From NCBI GenBank assembly GCA_015680685.1, contig MNCI01008012.1, positions 125,070 through 189,069 of the forward strand: DNA of 64,000 nt, written 5' to 3'. Positions 10,933 to 21,926 of the stretch are shown piece after piece. This stretch comes from Gnetum montanum. Taxonomy: Eukaryota > Streptophyta > Gnetopsida > Gnetales > Gnetaceae. The position numbers were made by a program, and so were the translations under genes. The notes beneath the pieces are model-generated. The model did no database searches. It saw nothing but the letters and a program-made list of their open reading frames with translations, and was not told the origin of the DNA. The first letter of the stretch is position 1. Every line of letters starts with the position of its first letter.

Positions 10933-11779
10933 TGATGAGTGGCGAGGTACCCCTACACTCAACCATATGAATACGAGTGTTACATGTGCGATCCCGTCGA
11001 ACTCCACAGACTAAGTTCCTACATTCCTTATGGAACACTTAAGGTTAATCATTCATTGTCTTCCCAGACTTACTTGTATTTGTCACTGTTGTATGGTTAA
11101 GTAAGTCTGAGGTATGTGATTTTTATATCTTTTCTATTTTATCTCCTATGCTAATGAAGATAAGGGTGAAGAGACTAATTAAGTAACTTTAACTAACTAA
11201 CTATCTTAATTAACCCAGCATCAACATCCATTCCCACTTACTGTTCACACCCTGAACCAATGCAACCTTGACTACCAAATGCTATTCGTTACTAGGATTA
11301 CCAAGAATAACGCACATGCTCGAAGTGGTCGTATTGAGTGTACTTAACTACAAGAGAAGGGTTGAGAGAGATTTAATTAACTAATAAAGTATTTAAATGA
11401 TAAACAATAAATAACAGTAAATAAAATCCTATTTAGCCTATTCCATGCATTGCAAGGTTTATCCAAGAAGTTTGTCTTTATTTCCTTACACAAACTTCTG
11501 TTCAGGTACAATATTTGCTCAAATAAAGATCTGTTCACTTTGGAACTCCTACTGCGGGCACATGGAAAATATTTTATCTCTAAAGAGGTAAAACTACCAG
11601 AGTTTCACTACGGTCTAGGCCTAAACCTAGAAATAAGGGAGAGTCACCTCTTATTTATAGACTTGGCGACGCACCGTGATATCGCGAGGGACAACATGAT
11701 ATCGTGTATGTGATATCACGGGGGAAGTGATATCACGGTGGATGCGATATCGCGGCCCATGCGATATCGCGTCCCATCA
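10933..11779 (-). repeat. E2 5' LTR (847 bp)
   Basis: TGATGAGTGG to GCGTCCCATCA, followed directly by the TAACT duplication. Partner of 4751-5560. It is about 37 bp longer, part of this from extra palindromic units at its U3 end. Confidence 0.93.
11650..11779 (-). promoter_or_regulatory. E2 U3 promoter: TATA box plus GATATC palindrome array
   Basis: On the minus strand the LTR opens with six GATATC palindromes, here at 11678, 11698, 11712, 11729, 11746 and 11763. Their spacing is 20, 14, 17, 17 and 17 bp, several lying inside longer palindromes such as GCGATATCGC. They are followed by the TATA-like box CTATAAATAAG (11660-11650). The array fills nearly the whole U3. A role as a transcription-factor binding array is inferred from position and symmetry; the factor is unknown. 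Confidence 0.7.
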
Positions 11780-11784
11780 TAACT

Positions 11785-13340
11785 ACTCAAATCTCTTCAC
11801 TTAGATGTATTCCTCTTAGCATGGGACCATCTAGCCTTAATCTTTCAGTTAGCTCCATTTCTTCACCTTATCATTTGTTTTTTCCCAATAATGTTAGTAA
11901 CACTTATTCCTTTTTGAATCCCCTAACCTATTTTCTAGATCTACATATTCCATCTTTTAATATTAGTCCACCATACCTTCATTTCCTTCTATTCCATTGC
12001 CTAATGTTATCACCTCATCCATTTCTAGCATTCCCTAATCTAATCATGCACAATCTTTTTCCATATATCCGCCTAATTTTGTTTCATTGGGCATACCCAT
12101 TACTACAACATTTAGACATGTTCTATACATGCATCCTCCTTTAACATCCTCACCTATTACTATATCTTATCTAGCCTCTAAATTCCTTGAAACAAATCCT
12201 AACCTATTAGCACTGCTTAATGATGTTATCTTCATCTTCAAAGCACTGAAAATAAAGTAGCTAAGACACTAGTTATGTAATGAGGCTCTCCTATTTCTCT
12301 GGATTGGATTCTAAGTGATCTTGTGAGTTCCATCATTCTCATGCTAGTTTTTCCTAAGGGGGGGTTTACTACCATCCTTTACAAAATATAATGATAAAAT
12401 GGGAGATCCTATGAATCAAGTAGTCATGTTCAAAATTGAATGCATGCTTCTTACTCCCTATAATCACATTGTGCTAATATGTTTCTCTAGTTCTCTCTCT
12501 GGAAGAGCATTGAAATGGTATAGATCCTTATCACATTGTTTTATCACCTATTTGGAATAAATTTTAGTGGCTTTTACTTAACTCTTCAAGTTTAATGTTT
12601 CTCAAAGAAGCAACATCATGTCCTTCATAGCTATTAAGCAATCTTCAAATGAACCCATTGATAAATTCATTTCTTATTGAAGAGTAGAATCAACTAAATT
12701 ATCCTACCATTTATATGAATGCCATTTATAAGACTTCTTTAAAGTTTTAGTAATTGAATATATTCAGAAAATAATGGCTTATCCTAAGTCTCATTCCTTG
12801 AATGATTCTTTTCTAGTTGCCAAATGCATTGAAGAAGCTATCATTCAATGTGGGAACTAGAAATTTATGTCAATTTGTAACAAAGCCAACAAGGTTGTAA
12901 AATAAGAGAAGGGACAACCAACATCCCAAGGTGTTTATTCCTTTTCTAAGTGATAAAGAAATTTTCTCTTACATGCTTCTTCTTCAACTTAGCAAAATAA
13001 GCCTTAGAGAAACAAAGATTAGTATACTACAATATTCATGAGGTGCTTTTTGCTTCTAAAAAACTTTTTAGGGATACACACCTTAAGAAGAAATACGTTT
13101 CTAATTAGGTGAGAAAAAATTATTTCCATATTCATCTCATAGCAATGGATTCTTCTCAAAGACAAGATGGTAACCCTAAGATACCTAAGTGGTGTGATTA
13201 TTAAAAGTACTACTATTATCATGAGACTGGTCATCATGAAAAACTATAGAAATTTAAAGGATGACATCCAACATCTTCTAAATAAGGTAGAAATAGTAGT
13301 GGAAAACAATCCATCCACTATGCATGAGGATAATCAACAG
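11785..13340 (+). pseudogene. Old Ty3/gypsy gag remnant, downstream half
   Basis: Continues the frame interrupted by E2: open from 11785 to a stop at 12144, Ser/Pro/Phe-rich. About 12440-12860 reads as degenerate capsid, with SGRALKWYRSL followed by SFIAIKQSSNEPIDKFIS and ending CIEEAI, the usual order of Retrotrans_gag. About 13180-13290 holds a damaged zinc-knuckle region (KWCDY, then HETGHH) like the Cys-His box after plant gypsy capsids. In-frame stops are frequent. It is distinct from the TGATGAG-family gag and older than E2, which split it. Confidence 0.6.
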
Positions 13341-14149
13341 CTGTAAGTTTTTTAAAATCTTCTAGAAATTGGAATACCATTTTAGCTTTTAAGCTAGGAC
13401 ACAAAGCTCACAATTCTCCATCTAGGTAGCCATATGTCATTGGTTGGTCAAACTACAAGGGTAAAAAATAGTCCATATCATAGTTCCAAAAGCATTTTGT
13501 AATTTATTGATCAGATTATACTACCCTTTCATCAAATTCAAGTCCTCCTTCTCCATCTCCTTATCATATTAACATAGCCTTAACTAACCAACATTCTATT
13601 ATATCTCACCTCATTACAGACTCAAATCATTCCACTATGACTATGTAGCCTATTAATCCTTCTTATTTTCATTCTATTCCATACTACTTTGAACCTAAAA
13701 ATATCCCTTCACCTCCTACATCTCAAATAACTCTTCCCACATTTTTCATGGTCTTAAATAAAAATCCTCACTTATGGTCAACAAACCAATGAGTGACAAA
13801 AAGAAAAACTAAAGAAGAATGTTGTCAATGCATCCAAGAAACCTTCTAAAACATCAAAGAAGGTTTCTTTCCAGAAATGTTAGGAAATTATTTTAAATGG
13901 TCTCCTACCCATGTCTAATTCCATCTAACTAGTCACAGTGACATCTACTTCACAATTATCCCAAATAGTAGATAATAAAGTCTTATAGTAAATGACCATC
14001 ATTATGCAGTCAAAAGGAACTAACGTATCCTTATATGATCTCATAGCAATCTTTAAAGAGCATTGTGCTACTTTATATGATTTCCTTAAGAGAATTATGA
14101 TCCTAAGTAACATTACAGTTTAAAGAGAAAATATTTCATCCTTCTTTTA
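13341..14149. other. Degenerate repeat sequence, no identifiable gene
   Basis: Continues from the gag remnant. A Ser/Pro-rich low-complexity stretch at about 13530-13760 could be decayed gag-pol linker. No protease or RT motif is legible. Confidence 0.35.
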
Positions 14150-14610
14150 AATTCATCACTATGAATCAAATAGTCAAACATTTGGATATGCTATCTTGTT
14201 GAATCATGGTGTGATATCTTGGAGCAATAAGAAGAAAAGTTTTATAGCCCTGTCCACCATAAAGGTGTATTTCATTACATGTTTAGTAGCAATACAAGAA
14301 GTCATTTGGTTGAGGAGGTTCATTCAAACACTTCAAATTTTTGTGGATGCCTCAAGACCTATGATAATTCATTGTGATAGCATGATAGTACTTGCATATT
14401 CAAAGGCTCCCAAATACCATGGTAACATAAAACATATTGATATAAAATATGATTTTTTCTAAGAAGTTTTGGTGAAGGGGGAAGTGATCCCACAACACAT
14501 TTATGCAATTTAAATGATATTAGTTCCTCTAACAAAGCCTACTCCTAGAGATATAGTTATGGCTTATGTCAAAGCCTTGAGTCTATGTAGAATCTGATTG
14601 CATGTATGAG
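14150..14610 (+). pseudogene. Ty1/copia RNase H remnant
   Basis: The end of a copia polyprotein. FGYAILLNHGVISWSNKKKS matches the copia RNase H start, ALSTIKVYFI stands where ALSTMEAEYIA is usual, and the segment continues with EVIWLRRFI, IIHCDSMIVLAYSK and KYHGNIKHIDIKYDFF. After a stop at 14461 the frame goes on legibly (VLVKGEVIPQHI, VPLTKPTPRD, YVKALSL), the usual copia C-terminus. The rest of this element was not found. It is separate from the copia element at 21.9-27 kb, which is on the other strand. Confidence 0.8.
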
Positions 14611-15397
14611 TGATTGCTTATTATATTGAGGGTATTTTAAATTTAGGCACATACTTTATTGTTCATATATGATGTAATTTTTTTCTTTTCTATGTATATG
14701 GAACCTATGAATATGTTATTAAGCTTGATTTATTCACTCATACAAACAATCACCTTTTATACATGTAAAATAGTGAGCAAAGGATGAGACATCTAATGTG
14801 TTGCCTTGATGTACAAACCAAGAAGAAGTATGTATAAGGAGACTAAAAAAGAATGATCTCAAGATCCATATTAGTGTGATTGATCAAGCTAGATGTGAGT
14901 TTTTCTTAATAGCATTGTAAAGAACTTGAGTTATTTACTTAAGAAGTAATTGAACCAAGGTTTGTATAGCATTAGAGAGATATATATATATACACTTACT
15001 TGTAATTGCGACTCTCTATCATAACATGTACTTCATGGTACATATGCTAATTAACCAATTATAATAAGGTGAGTAAATAGGTCCCTTCTTCTTCATCATG
15101 TGAGTCCTTGTGGATACAACATAGCTATTCCACATAGGTGCACTTCTAGACCTTTAATTGTATCATTAAGTGAAAGGTAAATTTCTTTAGAATGTTACTT
15201 ATAGCCATGAATAATGTGACCTCTCAAGAAATCACCAAGAAAGTAATTGATCTAAAGCCTAGTAACATTAAGGTAAAAAGAAAAAAATTTGATCACATCT
15301 ATGCACTTTATTCATAGTTAATAAGTGATATTACCTTTGAGTGGTGATATGATCATATATATCTTACATTCCACATAATAAATAATAGCTCAACTAT
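14611..15397. other. Noncoding flank, possible decayed copia 3' end
   Basis: AT-rich, no coding homology. It follows the copia C-terminus, so part may be its PPT and LTR, but no partner LTR is in the window. A short TA microsatellite lies at about 14981-14992. Confidence 0.35.
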
Positions 15398-15402
15398 AGC
15401 TC

Positions 15403-16185
15403 TGATGAGTGGCAAGGTACCCCTACACTCAACCATACGAATACGAGCATTACATGTGTGATCCGGTCAAACTCTACAGACGGACTAGTTGTGGCATCTA
15501 GATAGTTAGCCTTAGGTCATAGTTCATTGTCTTCCCACCTGGACTAGTGTTAACTTTATCATGTATGGTTTAGTCTAGAGTGAGGTGTATGATGTGATTT
15601 CTAACCTAATGCTGCCCCTGAAGACAATGGAAGATAATATTAACTAAGCTAAGACAGAAGGATGAGAGAGAATCTAAGCTAGCCTAAGTGTGATGAGCAT
15701 CCGTTCCTTGATCATTCATACACATCTTGGACTTTGTGCACAACTACCACTAGGATTACCAAGCATAGATTCTAGGTATGCTACTAGGTTACCAAGTAGT
15801 CACACTTAAATGCTCATATTCAAGTCGTACTCATTCCACATTTAATAGGACTTTAGGGTGAGAAGATATTAACTAAGAAAGTAGTAAATAATAATTAATT
15901 AAATGACTAATTTAAGTGAATGCTACAATGATGAAGTAATGTCGATCTTTATTGCTAGTCATGTGCATGTCCAAGTACGTCACACTCGAATAAAGGATGT
16001 TCTACAATTACAATCACCACATTGTGGGCATACACTAGGAGGAAAAGGGTTGAGAGAAAAATGAAAACTAAAATCAAAACTAACTCTAAAATTGACTCTC
16101 TAATTCCTATCGAAACTGTCTACCTCTTATTTATAGATGAGGAGACAGGCTGTGATATCACGACAAACAAAATTGCGACTCATCA
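15403..16185 (-). repeat. E3 3' LTR (783 bp)
   Basis: TGATGAGTGG to GCGACTCATCA. TATA-like box at 16126-16136. Only 49 bp of U3 lie between it and the edge, holding a single GATATC site, the shortest U3 of the family here. Confidence 0.92.
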
Positions 16186-16203
16186 TACCCCCACGACTGA
16201 GTG
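16186..16203 (-). promoter_or_regulatory. E3 polypurine tract
   Basis: Minus strand CACTCAGTCGTGGGGGTA directly abutting the LTR. Confidence 0.75.
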
Positions 16204-16365
16204 AAAACTCATCCTCGAGTTACAGTGAGAACAAGTTCCATTGATTACACAGTGGATAGGTATGGGATTATTGGATTGTAAAAATGGGTTTATGCCACAG
16301 TGTGGAGTCAAAAAAAATAGAGACACAACACAAGGAATGTGCTACAACTACAAAATTAGTGGAAC

Positions 16366-18990
16366 TCATGTAGTTCCTAGTGGCAGTGGCTCCTCCATAG
16401 GTGCTTTCCCCTTGTCTTGTGCTCTAGGTCTTGGGGCTTGATGGTGTTGAAGTATGGCTTGGAGTTTTTTCTCTTTAGTTTGGGGATCTTGTATCGTCCA
16501 TGCTAATGTTCCAATGTTTGATGGAGTCAGCACCTCCCATGGGTAGGGTAGTTGCGGAAACGTTTGAATGGCCTTGACATACCAAGCTACAAACACCCAA
16601 CATTCCTCTTCATAGGCTCTAGCTTTATCTTTGTATTCTTGGAAATCCACAAGCCATCAAGCCAAATCTGCTATGACACCTTTTTTTCCTTGGTAGCTTT
16701 CCTTCACCACCTCAAGTTTAGAATTTGCAATCTCCCATTTTTGCAATATCTTCTTACATTCTGCAAATTCTATTTCATATTTGACATAGGTGGTAGCTAC
16801 CTATTGCTCAAGCTCTATTCTCAAGTGCCTTGCTATTAACATGGAAAGGTTGCATACCGTAGGTTTGCCAACTCCATGTATTCTATAAGATCTTGGAACT
16901 GCAAGTCTTGGTTCTTAACTTCCGCTTGGTGGGAAAATGAATATATGTCCACTATGGTCCACCAATCAGTGTGTTGAGAACTGGTAGCATTGATGTGGGC
17001 CTTGGCCATATGTATCTCCTTCTCAAGGATCTGTTTGTACATCCCCACCTAGTTCTAGAAGTGCTCCTTTACCTTCTCATGTCATTTAGCCTCATTTTGC
17101 CATGCGCTTATTTTGATAGTTGTCTTTTGACAGATTACGCATACCTCCTCCATTGAGAGGGTTCGATTCTCCTTGGCTAAATGGCTCATGTCTTGGTTGA
17201 CCCTGATGTATTGTTCTCGTAATTGATGAAAATGTTCTTCGAGAACATTCTTTTGCTTCTCCACAATGTTCAACCGAAAGTTGTTGGCAACAAGTTGTTT
17301 ATTTTCTTCGTGTAAGGCCTTGAGTGCCTTGATATGTGCATGAGTTTGTGCCTATGCTGTAGAGGCATCCCAAACAACCTTCTATTTTTCTTCTACCACC
17401 TTCTTATTCTCCGTTAGTAGTTTAGTTAGTTGCTTAGTTTTGAAATTTCCTAGCTAGTCTACTGGAACAAGTTGCAAAGGGTCCCGTTGTGCTGCTTGTA
17501 GGGCCACTAGCTGTTCTTGCACTTTCTACATCTACGCTTCAGCATGTTCGACCCTCACTTCTGTTAAGACTAGCTTCCCCTTCATGGAAATGAGGTCTGA
17601 TTGAATTGTCGTAACATCCTAAGGGATGTCAAACAAGGATGTCATTACTTGTCCTATTTGTAGTAATCAATCAAGCACATCCTCATGTTCCACAGGAGTC
17701 ATTGAGGTTCTGGCCAAAGTTTGAGCATCCTATGCTCCTATGAGATCTTCTGGTGGTACAACAGGTACATTAAATGATTCCTTAATGTGTTCTATGACCA
17801 CTTCTATAGCTCCCACTACATCCTAGTGTTGCATAACCACCACTATGGCCCCTTCACCAGTTTCTAATTTCACTTGGAAATATGAAACATTTCCCAAGAC
17901 TTTTTGTGACCAAATGCTCTCCCCTCCTCTTGTATGAATAGAAACTTCACCCCTTGTACAATCTAAAGAAACTATGGGTTGTACGGCATCATCAATGATG
18001 CAGAAGAGATTTGCATCATCACAACTTACCCAACTGACCATCTCAGTAATGGCCCTAAGATGGCTCATCGATGATTTGTAATCTTGTGGTGGCAGTGGTT
18101 GATCCTGGCCTATGCTAGGCCTTACTTCCTATCGTTGGCTAGGTCATGTACTTGGAAGTTGGCTAGGTCATGCAAGTTGAGTTGCAGTTGGTCCAGCCAT
18201 CTGTTCTTCTTCTTGTTCTGGTCCCAACATCTCACCAGTGATTTTTCTTGCGGCTGGTGGCTTTAACAGTTTAGCATATGAAGTATTTTTGGCTTTTTGG
18301 AGGACATCATTAGTATATCCTCTAATACCAGCATGTTGGCACAACTTCCTGATAAGCAAGGGAAGGGTAAGACAAGCTTCCCTGTCTTCTATTCCTCGAA
18401 CCACCTCAGGATCTCCGTTAAGTATAGATGAGGTAGGTTAGCATTAACCTTTCCCATCAGCATTACACATCCTCTTTCTGCATATGTTGAGATTCTTTTT
18501 AAGCCCTTCATGATGAAGAGGTGATACGTTCCAATCTTGAAATAGATCCACTCTTCCGTCATCAACTCTCCAAATGTCTTATCTCTGTCATATGCCCTTT
18601 CCAACCAAACCTGTCGCTAGACAGCTCTCTTTACGATGTCTACAAGAGATTCGAACAGCCTCTTGTATTTGTGTTAGGCTTGTAGTGGCCAGTAGGGGTT
18701 CATCGTCATCAAGTAAGTTATGCTTTCATATGTTGGGATGATTTTTCCATCATTTATGTTTATAAGAAACCCCCACCTCAGGTTGCATACTCCAATCTTC
18801 ATTGTTATATAGTTTGTTGGTTCTCCAATGAACTTCCTCACTAGGTGTGGCATTATTATAGTCTTGTAGCAGAGGCATGGTTGTGAAATTATGCATGAAT
18901 TTATATACGACTTTTTATAATTATTTTTCTTTTGTATAAGATATATCATTAAGTCTTGTACAATGACCTTGTATGATATAACTAATCTAG
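16366..18990 (-). pseudogene. E3 coiled-coil protein of unknown function (in gag position)
   Basis: Not recognised as gag. Read on the minus strand it has, first, a globular region with a block at 18604-18389 (WIYFKIGTYHLF, AERGCVMLMGKVNANLP, LTEILRWFEE). A charged and Pro-containing stretch comes next (18404-18168, LLKPPAARKITGEMLGPEQE). A long Glu/Lys/Gln-rich, probably coiled-coil, part at about 17700-16800 follows (KNVLEEHFHQLREQYIR; KQILEKEIHMAKAHI). The C-terminal domain at 16650-16366 reads FVAWYVKAIQTFP, PWEVLTPSNIGTLAW, DPQTKEKKLQAIL. Both conserved blocks recur in order in E7, so this is a genuine protein family. The WxYFK block faintly recalls the putative plant transposon protein domain of some Athila frames; that is a weak guess. 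Stops and frameshifts are present. Confidence 0.65.
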
Positions 18991-19003
18991 ATAAGTAGCA
19001 CCG

Positions 19004-19021
19004 TTCCCAGCAATGGTGCCA
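19004..19021 (-). promoter_or_regulatory. E3 primer-binding site (tRNA-Asp-like)
   Basis: Minus strand TGGCACCATTGCTGGGAA, one base inside the LTR. The next roughly 30 bases of leader (18970-19003) match element C almost base for base. Confidence 0.8.
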
Positions 19022-19022
19022 A

Positions 19023-19784
19023 TGATGAGTGGCGAGGTACCCCTACACTCAACCATACGAATATGAGCGTTACACGGGTGATCAAGTTGAACTCCGTAGA
19101 CAGACTAGTTGTGGCATCTAGATAGTTAGCGTTAGGTTGCAATTCGTTATCTTCCCACCTGGACTAGTGTTAACTTTTTCACGTATGGTTTAGTTTAGAG
19201 TGAGGCGTATGATGTGATTTCTAGCCTAATGCTACTCCTGAAGAAAATGGAAGATAATATTAGCTAAGCTAAGAGAGAAGGGTGAGAGAGAATCTAAGCT
19301 AGCCTGACTGCGATGAGCATCTGTTGCTTGATCATCTGTACACATCTTGGACTTCGTGCACCACTACCACTGCGATTACCAACTGCAGATCCTAGGTATG
19401 CTACTAGGTTAACAAGTAGTCATACTTAAATGCTTGTAATCAAGTCGTACTCATTCCACATTTAACAGGACTTTAGGGTGAGAAGATATTAACTAAGAAA
19501 GTAGTAAATAAAAATTAATTAAATGGTTAAGCTAATTGAATGCTACAATGATGAAGTAATCTCAATCTTTATTGCTGGTCATATGTGTGTCCAAGTACGT
19601 CACACTTGAATAAAGGATGTCATACAATTACAATCACCACACTGCGGGAAATGAAAACTAAAATCAAAAATAACTCTACAACTAACTCTCTAATGCCTAT
19701 CAGAACTGTCTACCTCTTATTTATAGATGAGGAGACAAGTTATCGCATACGCGATATCGAAGTGAACAAAATTGCGATTCATCA
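19023..19784 (-). repeat. E3 5' LTR (762 bp)
   Basis: TGATGAGTGG to GCGATTCATCA, partner of 15403-16185. TATA-like box at 19716-19726 and a 58-bp U3 with one GATATC (in GCGATATCG). Confidence 0.92.
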
Positions 19785-19789
19785 AGCTC

Positions 19790-20958
19790 TTAGAGGAATT
19801 AAATATACTTGGACCAATTTTTTTTAAAAAAACTATGTTTGGAGCATCTTCAAGCTACTCTAGATTTTATGTCACTATTTTGTCCTTAATTAGATACTAA
19901 TATAGAGCTCCAAAACATAAAAAGAGAACTCCATCAACCACACTATGGATTTCCTTTTATAAAAGAAATTAGTTACTAGATCAACACAACATAGTTGGAG
20001 CCTTTATGGCATACCCTATCATGGGCAAGTGAGAGAACATTGAATGTATATATGTTAATTCATTTTTCACTTGGCCATGTTATATCAAACGTGAGTGGCT
20101 ATCATTACCAACATGAGTCATTGGCATTACAATAGTAATGGACCACTCTACCACTTATCCCACTCCACTACTCATCTCACTCTGTAAAGTCCATGGGACT
20201 AATGTTCTATGCCTTCTATTGCTAATGTCTTATCAACACTTTCATGATGGAAATTGCACCCAACTTCTATGGTGAAGATCACTTATTCAAGCTTATTTCT
20301 GGCCTTTTTACAGCCATTTCAAATCTACCTTGCTACAACCTACTCCTAGCTCCTATTCTTGTTGCATTCCACAAGTGCTCCTACTATTTATGTTGTGGAC
20401 TCTATTGTTGTTGCCACCATTTTTGCTAGTTATTTCCATTGATGTTCTTCCACCTCTTCTATGGCCCTACAAATCCTTCCATTACATAACATCTACCTTT
20501 ATTAATATTGATTCTGTTGAAGATAATAGTCATAACCAAAACATGAATTTAAATAAGATTGGAAACTTGGATGTTTTTGAATGGAAAAAAACTAAAATTT
20601 TCATAATATAAAATTTTGTTAAATCTTTCATGATTAAAAAAATGTTAATTTTTTGTTGTACTTGTCATAAAAATAAATTTAAGGCATAGTTCATGTAGCA
20701 AGAAATATAGTAACGCATAATACAATGTAGTAAGTAATCAATTAAGATGGAATAAAGTTAGTTTAATTTAAATATGGTATCATATCAAACTCTTGACATC
20801 TGGTGGTATATGACATGTCACCATGGCTCTACAACTTCACTTGGCAGTAGTCGAGTTATCTATCTTATTCACATTGTGAGAAATATTGAGTTTAATTAAA
20901 TTAATTTCCTATTTGATTATTTTGGCAGAGAGGCCAACTACTAATCATAGATCAGTAC
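19790..20958. other. AT-rich spacer, no supported gene
   Basis: Short open stretches near 20244-20611 are Cys/Leu-rich and lack family resemblance. I see no splice structure, TIRs or coding homology. Confidence 0.4.
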
Positions 20959-21085
20959 CACTAAATAATATTTCATTCATAATGCTCAAAGAAAAGCTTA
21001 TTGGTAATGCTAAATAATATTTGGTCCATAACGCTAGAGGGAGAGCTTACTAAATAATATTTCATCCATAATACTAGCATGTTTA
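20959..21085. repeat. Three-copy direct repeat
   Basis: Copies begin CTAAATAATATTT at 20961, 21010 and 21050. Each continues with a CATAATGCTAGAG-like part and, in the first two, AGAGCTTA. Periods are 49 and 40 bp. AT-rich, no known function. Confidence 0.75.
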
Positions 21086-21921
21086 CCCCAAGTAATCTAT
21101 GACTTCTATGTTTATGTGTTCTTATTGCAATTAATTAGTTAATTCAATGAACAAGGAATAAAATTAAGAAGAGCATGAGAATATATATGGAAACAACATT
21201 TCCATGAAAATTCAAAATCTTTTACAACACAAAATTTAGTACCAAACTTGGAATTAGTTATCCTTTTCACCATGACCAAAATTGTTATAGAATACAAAGA
21301 ATTTAGTAAAATGGCTACTTGGATAATTTTTAATATACTAGATGTACTAAACATCATTTGTTCAAGTTTCTCTCATCCAAATTATAAGTATATATATTTT
21401 AAATATATAACTAAGCTAATTTAATAGTACAATTTAATGCCAACCCAAAACAATGAAAATAGATTTAAAACAAAATCCAAAATCCCTTGATTGGAGGAGT
21501 TGAAGTGTCTCCCCAGTCAATCCTTAGTTTCATGTACAAGGTCCATGCCCTTTGGGAGATCATTATATTCTGTGTTAATAAAAGATAAATGCAATAATTC
21601 AATGATAGTAGCCATGAAGATGATCCTACAAAATAAGTGAAAGGTTACTTAAATGACACAATCCTTTATAATCACTTAAATAACTGTTATATAGATGCCT
21701 TCTTTCATAGGCATGGCCTAATGTATTATAAGGATTACAATTCCTTATGTATTATAAGGATTACAATTTCTTAAATGATCTTCCAAGATGAAATTACAAA
21801 ATTGTTTTTCCCTTTTCTTGACACACTATTGAAGACATAGGCTTGGCTTACAAGGGTATTGGATGCACACTGTTAAATTGTTAGTGTAAATACTGTAATC
21901 ATAATTAAGTAAATAGTTATC
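21086..21921. other. AT-rich spacer with a 26-bp tandem duplication
   Basis: No gene recognised. At 21721-21746 and 21747-21772 the unit ATGTATTATAAGGATTACAA is repeated with its tail TTCCTT/TTTCTT. Confidence 0.55.
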
Positions 21922-21926
21922 ATAGG

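Larger units (their letters stand above)
4751..11779 (-). mobile_element. E2: full-length non-autonomous gag-protease element of the TGATGAG family
   Basis: LTRs at 4751-5560 and 10933-11779 flank gag, protease and a 2 kb noncoding 3' region in minus orientation. The flanks carry an exact 5-bp duplication, TAACT at 4746-4750 and 11780-11784, so both ends are original. No reverse transcriptase, RNase H or integrase is present: the protease frame runs into a short piece resembling the tail of pol in element G (SVMGEMA) and stops at 7563. This is the layout of gag-only or gag-protease parasitic elements (TR-GAG type), which need pol from a relative. G at 48.5-64 kb is such a relative. Confidence 0.92.
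15403..19784 (-). mobile_element. E3: TGATGAG-family element carrying a non-gag protein
   Basis: LTRs at 15403-16185 and 19023-19784 with an exact duplication AGCTC at 15398-15402 and 19785-19789. PPT and tRNA-Asp-like primer site are in place. The 2.8 kb interior has no gag, protease or pol. It encodes, in broken form, a protein homologous to the one in E7. The leader next to the primer site is nearly identical to that of gag element C, and the PPT-proximal block matches E2, C and E7. It is therefore a non-autonomous member with its own conserved cargo, comparable in layout to LARD elements but not cargo-free. Confidence 0.9.

Noticed and set aside
11678-11768. Evenly spaced short palindromes resembling a CRISPR array
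   Set aside because: Units are 6-10 bp with 14-20 bp period, sit within a plant LTR and vary between LTRs; no cas genes, and the context is a eukaryotic retrotransposon.
11821-12144. 107-residue Pro/Phe/Leu-rich frame as a separate membrane protein gene
   Set aside because: It continues in frame from the segment upstream of E2 and precedes a gag capsid block, so it is better read as part of the old gag remnant.
20244-20611. Overlapping Cys/Leu-rich frames on the plus strand
   Set aside because: Two overlapping frames of similar composition, no motif, no splice signals; likely chance.
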